Positions 1 to 6,912 of a DNA stretch of 23,473 nucleotides are shown here, one piece after another. The stretch is taken from the NCBI GenBank assembly GCA_040217815.1, contig JBEHWI010000040.1, positions 1 through 23,473 of the forward strand, given 5' to 3'. Positions within the stretch are counted from its first letter, which is position 1, and the number at the start of each line of letters is the position of its first letter. The notes under the pieces were generated by a model. That model had not been told where the DNA came from. It was given only the letters and a program-made list of their open reading frames with translations, and did no database searches. Source of the DNA: UBA5314 sp040217815. GTDB lineage: Bacteria; Bacillota; Syntrophomonadia; Syntrophomonadales; Syntrophomonadaceae. Both the position numbers and the translations under genes were made by a program.

Positions 1-44
1 GGAGATTTTGTTGCATTCCACGAGTGGAATGCAACAAAATCTCC
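1..44. repeat. Perfect inverted repeat, 21-bp arms
   Basis: Positions 1-21 and 24-44 are exact reverse complements, separated by the two bases GA. The repeat begins at the first base of the window, so it may extend further left. It lies 19 bp beyond the holA stop codon. No T-run follows on either strand inside the window, so it is not an obvious intrinsic terminator. It could be a hairpin at the end of the holA transcript, a protein-binding palindrome, or a fold-back artefact at a contig end. Confidence 0.9.
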
Positions 45-63
45 GTCCCCGCGTTGTAGTTCG

Positions 64-1044
64 TTATTTGGCACAGATCTTTACGATGAGCTCTTCCATT
101 ATCATCCGGTCTTCTTGACTGGTGCTCTTCATGCGTGTATCAGCATCAAGAAAGGCTTTAAACAATTCAGCGATTTCATCCCAGCTAAAACGGTCGGCCT
201 GCTCCTTTTTATTCTTTACCGCCCAGCTTTTTAAGCCGGTCAGGGCTTCAATATCCTTGTTGTTTCTGCTCTCCCCGGAGTAATGTTTAACTTTGGCCAT
301 CTGGATAAACTGCCGGACAATAATATATAGGAAGAGTACTTCACTCTCCCCCTGCTCTAAAAGCTGCTGGAAAGCCGTCATAGCCGCTCTGACATCCCTT
401 CTCAGCAGGGCGTCCGAGAGTTTAAATACCCTGATCTCCTCGCTGTTGTCCAGTTCAGCTTCCAGTTCTTTCATCTGCAGCGGTTCACCGGGAGCCATAA
501 GACACAGCTTCTCGATAAGGTTCAAAAGGTAATACATATCCTGACCACTGCCGGCCATGACACGAGCCAGTTCCGGTTTTATCTCCCGGCCCCGCTGCAC
601 AAACTGCCTTTGCACCCATTTGGCCAGATCCGCCGCCTCGAGTTGTTTGACCTGCAGGATTTTAAGCCCCGTACCCAGCTTTTTTTCCAGCCCCAGAGAG
701 GTCGGATTCTCGTCCCCGCTGATAATTACCAGCTGATCGCCGGAAGGCCGTTTCAGGTATGCTTCCAAAGCCCGGAGATATTCTTCAGTTTTACTGCGTT
801 TTTTCCGGCTTTTACCCAGCCAAACCGGCCGTTTGATTATTACCACCCTTTTCACACTGAACAGAGGAGCATAATCAAGGGCTTCCAGCAGCTGCAAAGG
901 CTCCAGGTAGTCTGCCTCCAGGAACAAAGTTTCGGGTTCTTCTCCACTCTCCTCCCGGGTCTGCCGAATCAGGCTTTGAATTTCCTGGTCGATTAAAAAG
1001 GATTCACTACCCCAAATAAAATACAATAGTTGACTTTCATTCAA
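64..1044 (-). CDS. holA: DNA polymerase III delta subunit (clamp loader)
   Basis: This 326-residue protein matches bacterial HolA in length and style. HolA is the clamp-loader subunit that opens the beta sliding clamp and works with DnaX and HolB at the replication fork. The N-terminus (YFIWGSESFLIDQEI) is the typical opening strand and degenerate P-loop region of the delta AAA+ domain. The middle (SDALLRRD, LLEQGESEVLFLYIIVRQF) and the helical C-terminal collar are also characteristic. The start is TTG at 1044, preceded by GAGGTG nine bases upstream. The nearby ATG in another frame stops after four codons. comEC and comEA, its usual Clostridia neighbours, lie on the same strand but are separated from it here by about 5.8 kb of other genes. 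Confidence 0.93.
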   Translation of the reverse strand: MNESQLLYFIWGSESFLIDQEIQSLIRQTREESGEEPETLFLEADYLEPLQLLEALDYAPLFSVKRVVIIKRPVWLGKSRKKRSKTEEYLRALEAYLKRPSGDQLVIISGDENPTSLGLEKKLGTGLKILQVKQLEAADLAKWVQRQFVQRGREIKPELARVMAGSGQDMYYLLNLIEKLCLMAPGEPLQMKELEAELDNSEEIRVFKLSDALLRRDVRAAMTAFQQLLEQGESEVLFLYIIVRQFIQMAKVKHYSGESRNNKDIEALTGLKSWAVKNKKEQADRFSWDEIAELFKAFLDADTRMKSTSQEDRMIMEELIVKICAK

Positions 1045-1133
1045 TTATCATTGCACCTCAACAATCCATAATCCGCTAAAGTATACTGATTCTTTAAAGC
1101 CGACCCGGTAACATCGAGCCGTTTTTCATATAC

Positions 1134-1139
1134 TATAAT
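1134..1139 (+). promoter_or_regulatory. Candidate -10 element for the FAD dehydrogenase
   Basis: A TATAAT hexamer lies in an AT-rich stretch (about 1125-1165) about 60 bp before the gene at 1199. No good -35 box is visible at the expected distance, so this is a weak call. The same 150-bp gap must also hold the holA promoter on the other strand, for which I see no clear match. Confidence 0.3.
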
Positions 1140-1198
1140 ATTAATAATAATACATTTAACTATCAGCCGCTCCAAGCTTCACAAAAGGAGGGGGTATT

Positions 1199-2572
1199 AT
1201 GTCAGAGCTTTATGACGTAATAATCGTGGGAGCCGGACCGGCCGGAATATTTGCCGCTCTGGAACTCCGCCGCCTGGGCGGCTTTCGCGTCCTGCTTTTA
1301 GAAAAAGGCACCCTGGTTCACAAGCGAAAATGCCGAATTGACAGTGAACACACTGCCTGTTCCAACTGTCAGCCCTGTTCTATAATGTGCGGCTGGGGAG
1401 GAGCGGGAGCTTTTTCCGACGGCAAGCTTACCTTAACTACCGAGTTTGGGGGCTGGCTGGCCGACTACATCGGCAAGGAAAAGCTGACCGAGCTCATTGC
1501 CTATGCGGACCAAATATATGTAAACTTCGGCGCTCCACAGCGCCTTTTCGGACAGCTGGATGATGATTTTAAGGACTTGCAGTCCCGGGTAATAAAGGCC
1601 GGGTTGAAGCTTATCCCCGCTCGCATACGTCATATGGGAAGTGAAAACACCCGGATAGTTCTGGCCAAAATGCATAAAGAACTGGCCGGGCAAGTAACTA
1701 TTCGCACCGGTGAAAAAGTAGAGAAGCTTATCATTGAAAACGGCCGGGCGGCCGGCGTTAAGACCAAACGTCTGGAATACCTGGCTCCCCGGGTTATCCT
1801 GGCTCCGGGCCGGGACGGCGCCCAGTGGTTCAGCGAACAGGCCGGGCATATGGGGCTGCTTCTTAAAAACAATCAGGTTGACCTGGGGGTAAGGGTGGAG
1901 GTTCCGGCGGTTATTATGCAGGAGTTTACCGATAAAATCTGGGAGCCCAAGATTCTTTTCAACTCCCCTACCTTTGACGATCAGGTACGAACCTTTTGCG
2001 TGAGCCCCAACGGCCACGTTGTAATGGAAAACACCAACGGGCTGATAACGGTCAACGGCCACTCCTTTGCCAGTCAAAAAAGTATCAACACCAACTTCGC
2101 CATCTTGCTCAGCCAGGAGTTTACCGAACCCTTTAACCAGCCTATTCTATACGGCCGCTATATAGCCAGCCTGGCTAATATGCTGAGCGGGGGCATTATC
2201 ATACAACGCTACGGCGATTTAAAACGGGGAAGACGCTCCACAGCGGTTCGAATTGCCCGGGGCCAGGTCGCACCCACCCTTTCGGCGGCTGTACCCGGCG
2301 ATCTTTCGCTGGTCCTTCCTCATCGCTATATGGTAGGCATCTGCGAGTGCCTGGAAGCTCTGGACCGGGTTATGCCCGGAGTGTCCAGCGAGCATACCCT
2401 TCTTTACGGCATTGAGGTCAAATTCTATTCGGCCCGGCCGGCCCTTACCAATGAGCTGGCCACTACCATTCCGGGCTTGTACGCGGTGGGTGACGGGGCT
2501 GGAGTGACCCGGGGCCTCATTCAGGCCAGTGTTTCAGGAATCATTGCCGCCCGGGCGATCGCCGGTCAGTAG
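1199..2572 (+). CDS. FAD-dependent dehydrogenase with cysteine-rich insert
   Basis: This 457-residue flavoprotein resembles the uncharacterised FAD-dependent dehydrogenases of the COG2509 type. The N-terminal dinucleotide fold holds VGAGPAGIFAALEL (about residues 10-23). The C-terminal FAD motif is GLYAVGDGAGVTRG (about 427-440), followed by the usual final helix. Between these lies a cysteine cluster, Cys45, Cys54, Cys57, Cys60 and Cys64 (spacing Cx2Cx2Cx3C for the last four), followed by a Gly-rich WGGAGAFSDGK motif. The cysteines could hold an iron-sulfur cluster or zinc, but that is inference. The substrate is unknown. The start ATG follows AAAGGAGGGGG with a short spacer. Its 3' end overlaps the convergent thioesterase gene by 32 bp. 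Confidence 0.85.
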   Translation: MSELYDVIIVGAGPAGIFAALELRRLGGFRVLLLEKGTLVHKRKCRIDSEHTACSNCQPCSIMCGWGGAGAFSDGKLTLTTEFGGWLADYIGKEKLTELIAYADQIYVNFGAPQRLFGQLDDDFKDLQSRVIKAGLKLIPARIRHMGSENTRIVLAKMHKELAGQVTIRTGEKVEKLIIENGRAAGVKTKRLEYLAPRVILAPGRDGAQWFSEQAGHMGLLLKNNQVDLGVRVEVPAVIMQEFTDKIWEPKILFNSPTFDDQVRTFCVSPNGHVVMENTNGLITVNGHSFASQKSINTNFAILLSQEFTEPFNQPILYGRYIASLANMLSGGIIIQRYGDLKRGRRSTAVRIARGQVAPTLSAAVPGDLSLVLPHRYMVGICECLEALDRVMPGVSSEHTLLYGIEVKFYSARPALTNELATTIPGLYAVGDGAGVTRGLIQASVSGIIAARAIAGQ

Positions 2573-2996
2573 ATGGCTGCTCACCGGCATCGTTGTCTTC
2601 ACGGGGATTTAGATCCAACACTGCTACTGTACAGCGGGAAATGCAGATCAGGTTTTGCGCTTCATCATATATTTTTACATCCCATACCAGGGTTCGTTTT
2701 CCGGTGTGCAGCGGCGTGCCAACCGCCGTTACCATTCCACTACTTACGCTCCTCAAGTGGTTGCCGTTTATCTCCAGGCCCACGGCTCGCTGGGTGCCAG
2801 GATCAATGTATAAGTAACTGCCTGATGAAGCCACAGTTTCTGCCAAAACCAGCGAAACTCCCCCATGTAAAAGTCCAAAGGGTTGATAGGTTCCTGGAGC
2901 AACAGGCATTGTAGCGGCTACTCGCTCCCTGCTATACTCTATTATCTCAATACCTAATTTCTCCATAATGGTATTGCTCCAATCAAACTTATGCAA
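2541..2996 (-). CDS. Hotdog-fold thioesterase (PaaI/EntH/MenI type)
   Basis: This 151-residue protein is the usual size for a single hotdog domain that hydrolyses acyl-CoA or aroyl-CoA thioesters. The signature QPFGLLHGGVSLVLAET (about residues 38-54) contains the helix-capping HGG and Glu53 at the catalytic acid/nucleophile position. EINGNHLRSV (about 75-84) is the second conserved strand with His80. The start is read as TTG at 2996, seven bases after GGAGGT. The GTG at 3005 overlaps that ribosome binding site and is unlikely. The last 20 or so residues are polar and run antisense into the FAD dehydrogenase gene. The natural substrate cannot be told; a PaaI- or DHNA-CoA-thioesterase-like role is possible. 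Confidence 0.85.
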   Translation of the reverse strand: MHKFDWSNTIMEKLGIEIIEYSRERVAATMPVAPGTYQPFGLLHGGVSLVLAETVASSGSYLYIDPGTQRAVGLEINGNHLRSVSSGMVTAVGTPLHTGKRTLVWDVKIYDEAQNLICISRCTVAVLDLNPREDNDAGEQPSTDRRSPGRQ

Positions 2997-3130
2997 GCAT
3001 GACACCTCCTATTCTAATCTATAAATATTCTAGCACTAACCTATAAGCCCCCCTACCCGCTTCAGTTTGACAGAGGCCGCGTCTTGAGGCTAGCATAAAA
3101 GCGGAACATGTTTGACTTGCGGAGGTGCAA

Positions 3131-4030
3131 ATGGATCTACATAAGATAAACGGCAACAGCTATTGGATAGAAGGGCCCACCAATACCGGCGTATTTCTGT
3201 TCAAAAACAAATACACTCTGCTCATTGACACCGGCGATGGCAGGCAGCAGGCCCGGCGGGTAGATGAGCTTCTCAAAGAGCAGGGCTGGCAGGTAAAATA
3301 CATTTTCAATACCCATGAACATCCCGATCACTGCGGGGGCAACCAGTATTTAAGAGAAAGCTATCCCGGCAGCGTATTTCACGCCTCGGCGACGGCCCGC
3401 CAGTTTATGGAGGACAGCCTCCTTAACCCCTTGTATATGTACGGTGGCAGCCCTCCGGACGAACTGGCCCGCCACTATATCCATACCAGGATGCCCGCCG
3501 TAGACGAGGTATTCGATAGCGGGGCGGTCAAGATAAACGATGAACGCTTTGAACTGCTCACCCTGCCCGGACATGCCCGGGGCCAGATGGGCCTGGCCAC
3601 CCGGGACCGGGTCTGTTTTCTGGGGGATGCCCTGTTCAGTCCAGAAATTATTGCCAAATATTCTTTCCCCTTCCTGTTTGACATTGAAAGCCAGCTCAAA
3701 ACCATCCAGCTCATATCCAGCCTGGAATATGATTTTTATCTGTTGGGCCATGCTCCCCAGTGCTATACGCATGGCGAGCTGCAAAAAGTAGTAGATGCCA
3801 ACCGGAGCAATCTAGAGAAATACCTGGCTCTCATATTGGAGCTGCTGGATCAACCCAAGTCGCGGGAGGAACTGGCTGAGGAACTGATCATAATCGAAGA
3901 CTTAAGCATCGATTTCAAAGAATATTTCTACATCTTGTCCACCCTGGCCGCCTTCCTGACCTACCTGACCCGCCGGGGTGAGCTGAAGCATCAACTGGAA
4001 AACGGACGGCTCTATTATTTCAAGGATTAA
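3131..4030 (+). CDS. MBL-fold metallo-hydrolase
   Basis: This 299-residue metallo-beta-lactamase-superfamily hydrolase has all expected metal ligands. THEHPDH gives His62, His64, Asp66 and His67. His148 lies in LPGHARG, Asp166 in FLGDALF and His207 in LLGHAPQ. A complete binuclear Zn/Fe site is therefore likely. The C-terminal 80 or so residues are helical and resemble the winged-helix-like tail of glyoxalase II/LACTB2-like members. The substrate is unknown; a thioester or phosphodiester is possible. The start is ATG 3131, five bases after GGAGG. An in-frame GTG at 3125 overlaps the ribosome binding site and is rejected. Only one base separates its stop from that of the convergent MATE gene. 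Confidence 0.88.
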   Translation: MDLHKINGNSYWIEGPTNTGVFLFKNKYTLLIDTGDGRQQARRVDELLKEQGWQVKYIFNTHEHPDHCGGNQYLRESYPGSVFHASATARQFMEDSLLNPLYMYGGSPPDELARHYIHTRMPAVDEVFDSGAVKINDERFELLTLPGHARGQMGLATRDRVCFLGDALFSPEIIAKYSFPFLFDIESQLKTIQLISSLEYDFYLLGHAPQCYTHGELQKVVDANRSNLEKYLALILELLDQPKSREELAEELIIIEDLSIDFKEYFYILSTLAAFLTYLTRRGELKHQLENGRLYYFKD

Positions 4031-4031
4031 G

Positions 4032-5441
4032 CTACTTGATCCAGGCCAGGGTCCTTTTCCACCAGTAGCCAGGACGCAAAAGCATCAACATAGCCACTGG
4101 GCGGCGGCCGGGCAGCTCCTGCCACAGGTTTACCGCGAAGGCCAAGGCCAGGAGAGCGGAAGCCAGTTCCGAAAAGGAAAAGGCCAGCCAAACTCCATTT
4201 AAACCGAGTAGATCCGGCAGGATCAGAAGCAGGGGCAAAAACAGTCCCAGGTGGCGCAGCAGGGAGAAAATCATGGCTTTGACCCCTTTGCCCAGAGCCT
4301 GTAAGACGGTTGAGACGATAAAAACGATCCCCAGAGCGGGAAATCCCAGCGTAGCGAGGCGGATACCGATGACTCCGGTCTCGTTTAAGGCCTCGTCCTG
4401 GGAAAACCAGCCTATTATCCACTCCGGATAACCCTGCATGAGAACTGTGATTATGAGCAGCAGAACAAAACCTATTACAGCGGACTTTACCAGGGTTTCC
4501 TTGACCCGCTCAACCTTACCGGCCCCATGGGCGAAGGCGGCCACCGGAAGTGCGGCCTGGGCCAGGCCGAAAACCGGAGTCAGGCAAAAAGAACGCACCC
4601 GCGAGAATATGCCCAGGGCCGCCACCGCTTCAAAACCGTAAACGGCTACCGTTCGATTTAGAATGGTGATTGTAAACACCCAGGCCAGCTCCATCAACAA
4701 GCTGGGGAACCCCACTCCATAAATCCCCTTCAACACCCTCAAACTGGGACGAAAGTTCTGCCAATCCCAACTCAGCAAGTGACGCTGCTTAACTACAATT
4801 CCAATCAAAAGAGCAGTGCTGAACATTTCCGCCACAACCGTGGCCCAGGCGGCCCCCTTCATTCCCAGGGCCGGTATGGGCCCTACTCCAAATATCAACA
4901 CCGGATCAAATAATACGTTGAGGATTATGCCGACCAAGCCTATGGCCATAGGCAGAACCGTATTGCCCTCCCCCTGAACTATATTCTCCAGAATGATCAA
5001 GATGAAGGTAAAAATACAGCCAAACAAAATGATTTGCAGATACTCCCGACAAAGCCCGTAGGTATCGGCCGTACAGCCAAAATAGTCCAGCATCGGGTCG
5101 AGATAGACCCAGCCCAGGAGGCTAAAGCCAATCCCATATATGATGCCTACAATCAGCCCATGCCAGGCTACATTGTCTCCCTGCCTCACATCTCCCTGCC
5201 CCAGAGTACGGGAGATAAGGGAGGTCAACCCTACTCCGGTGGCATAAGCCAGAGAGCTTATCAGAACCTGAAGGGGGATGCTCAAGGTCAGCGCAGCCAG
5301 AGCGGCCGAGCCCAGGCGAGCCACAAAATAGGTGTCAACCAGGCTGAACATCGAGTATAAAACCATTCCCACCATGGCCGGAAAGGATAGCCTAAAAATG
5401 AGCAGGCCAATACGCTGGGCATCCAGATCAGGCTGGCGCAT
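4032..5441 (-). CDS. MATE-family efflux transporter
   Basis: This 469-residue, very hydrophobic protein has the length and layout of MATE (multidrug and toxic compound extrusion) antiporters: two similar bundles of membrane helices, about twelve in all. Typical sequences include the N-terminal LSFPAMVGMVLYSMFSLVDT, the RTLGQGD loop, IVQGEGNT near the middle, and the start of the second half, GFPSLLMELAWVFTI. It probably exports cationic organic compounds using a Na+ or H+ gradient; the substrate cannot be predicted. The ATG at 5441 directly follows AAGGGGGGG. A TTG at 5459 lies upstream of that ribosome binding site and is not used. It is divergent from the amidohydrolase, sharing a 142-bp intergenic region. 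Confidence 0.92.
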   Translation of the reverse strand: MRQPDLDAQRIGLLIFRLSFPAMVGMVLYSMFSLVDTYFVARLGSAALAALTLSIPLQVLISSLAYATGVGLTSLISRTLGQGDVRQGDNVAWHGLIVGIIYGIGFSLLGWVYLDPMLDYFGCTADTYGLCREYLQIILFGCIFTFILIILENIVQGEGNTVLPMAIGLVGIILNVLFDPVLIFGVGPIPALGMKGAAWATVVAEMFSTALLIGIVVKQRHLLSWDWQNFRPSLRVLKGIYGVGFPSLLMELAWVFTITILNRTVAVYGFEAVAALGIFSRVRSFCLTPVFGLAQAALPVAAFAHGAGKVERVKETLVKSAVIGFVLLLIITVLMQGYPEWIIGWFSQDEALNETGVIGIRLATLGFPALGIVFIVSTVLQALGKGVKAMIFSLLRHLGLFLPLLLILPDLLGLNGVWLAFSFSELASALLALAFAVNLWQELPGRRPVAMLMLLRPGYWWKRTLAWIK

Positions 5442-5504
5442 GAATATCCCCCCCTTCAACTCAAGCTATGAAAAAATAGCGCAGCTTAGTATTCTTAAGA
5501 TAGC

Positions 5505-5510
5505 TATAAT
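5505..5510 (+). promoter_or_regulatory. Candidate -10 element for the amidohydrolase
   Basis: TATAAT lies 73 bp before the amidohydrolase start, in the AT-rich divergent region. No convincing -35 box was found 16-18 bp upstream, so confidence is low. Confidence 0.3.
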
Positions 5511-5583
5511 TGAATTTAACCTGCTGAAGACAAAATACTTAAAGGCTGCTGTGCAGCAAAGCATGAACAAGGAGGAAGAAGGG

Positions 5584-6912
5584 ATGCACCTGCTTATTAA
5601 AAACGGCCTGGTGGTAACTATGAACAAGGCTCGGGAGCTTATAAAGACCAACATCCTTATCAAAGGTGATCGCATACTGGCTCTCGGTGATGATTTCAAG
5701 GGTATCCCGGTTGATCAGAGCATCAATGCCGAAGGGATGCTGGTTATTCCCGGCTTGATCCAGGGCCACATCCATCTCTGCCAGGCGCTGTTTCGCGGTC
5801 TGGCTGACGACCTGGAGCTGCTTGACTGGCTGAAACAGCGGATCTGGCCCCTAGAAGCAGCCCATGACCAGGAGACTCTCTACTACTCGGCCCTCTTGGG
5901 TTGTGCTGAACTGATTCGGGGCGGGACTACCGGGATTATCGATATGGGCACCGTGCAGCACAGCGATTCGCTGTTTCAGGCTGTAAAAAAAGCCGGCATA
6001 AGGTATCTGGGCGGCAAGTGCCTTATGGACCAGGGCGAAAATCTGCCGCCCGGACTGTCGGAGAATACCGATAAAGCCATAAAGGAAAGCCTTGATCTGA
6101 TTAAGCGCTGGGACCAGGCTGAAAAGGGACGCCTGCGCTATGCCCTTTGCCCCCGCTTCGCCGTCTCCTGCAGCCCCGAGCTCCTGGACCAGGTCCGGGA
6201 TTTATCAAAAACACTTAATCTATCGGTGCATACCCATGCATCTGAGAACCAGGGGGAAGTCGAACTGGTCAGGCGTTTAACCGGACTCCCCAATATCACC
6301 TATTTTAATGAAAAGGGGCTCTGCAATGAAGGCCTCATAGTAGCCCACTGCATTCATCTTAGCGATGAAGAGATCAATCTGCTGGTCGAAAGCGGAAGCC
6401 ACATAGTGCACTGTCCGTCCGCCAATCTCAAACTGGCATCCGGCTTCGCACCCATTCCCCGTTTTCTGGAGCGGGGCGCCAACGTATCCCTGGGTGCCGA
6501 TGGAGCCCCCTGCAACAACAACCTCAGCGCTTTTGTGGAAATGCGGCTGGCTTCGCTGATCCATAAACCGGCCTACGGCCCCCGGGTGATGCCAGCACCG
6601 CAGGTTTTTGAAATGGCCACCCTGGGCGGAGCGAGGGCAATGGGACTGGAAAGCGAAACAGGCAGCCTGGAGCCGGGCAAGAAAGCCGACCTGGCCCTGG
6701 TCAAACTGGAGGCCTGGCATCACTATCCCCTCGATGCCGCCTCAGCCTACGGCCACCTGGTCTATCAGGCCTCAGCCTCTGATGTATATGCCACTATTGT
6801 AGATGGAAGGATTTTGATGATGGGCAACCGGTTCCTCACCCTTGATGCCAACGAGCTGCGTTGTGGCATAGGCCGTTCCCTTCAAACTGTACGCCAACGA
6901 ACCGGAATTTAA
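5584..6912 (+). CDS. Amidohydrolase, probable MTA/SAH/5'-deoxyadenosine deaminase type
   Basis: This 442-residue metal-dependent amidohydrolase belongs to the MtaD/SsnA/TrzN/AtzA branch. Metal ligands are visible as GHIHL (His62, His64), His216/His218 in SVHTHASEN, His255 in VAHCIHL and Asp306 in GADGAPCNNNLS. Glu221 follows the HTHAS motif as in adenosine-like deaminases. The C-terminal ATLGGARAMGL and GSLEPGKKADLALV strands complete the composite beta-sandwich domain. The likely reaction is deamination of a nucleoside by-product such as methylthioadenosine, S-adenosylhomocysteine or 5'-deoxyadenosine. GADGAPCNNN differs from the textbook GTDGAASNNN of MTA/SAH deaminases, so another purine or triazine-like substrate is possible. 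The start is ATG 5584 after AAGGAGGAAGAAGGG. Its end overlaps comEC by 4 bp. Confidence 0.85.
   Translation: MHLLIKNGLVVTMNKARELIKTNILIKGDRILALGDDFKGIPVDQSINAEGMLVIPGLIQGHIHLCQALFRGLADDLELLDWLKQRIWPLEAAHDQETLYYSALLGCAELIRGGTTGIIDMGTVQHSDSLFQAVKKAGIRYLGGKCLMDQGENLPPGLSENTDKAIKESLDLIKRWDQAEKGRLRYALCPRFAVSCSPELLDQVRDLSKTLNLSVHTHASENQGEVELVRRLTGLPNITYFNEKGLCNEGLIVAHCIHLSDEEINLLVESGSHIVHCPSANLKLASGFAPIPRFLERGANVSLGADGAPCNNNLSAFVEMRLASLIHKPAYGPRVMPAPQVFEMATLGGARAMGLESETGSLEPGKKADLALVKLEAWHHYPLDAASAYGHLVYQASASDVYATIVDGRILMMGNRFLTLDANELRCGIGRSLQTVRQRTGI

Noticed and set aside
5332..5583. N-terminal extension of the amidohydrolase
   Set aside because: The extra 84 residues are antisense to the MATE gene and intergenic DNA; ATG 5584 with its strong ribosome binding site gives the family length.
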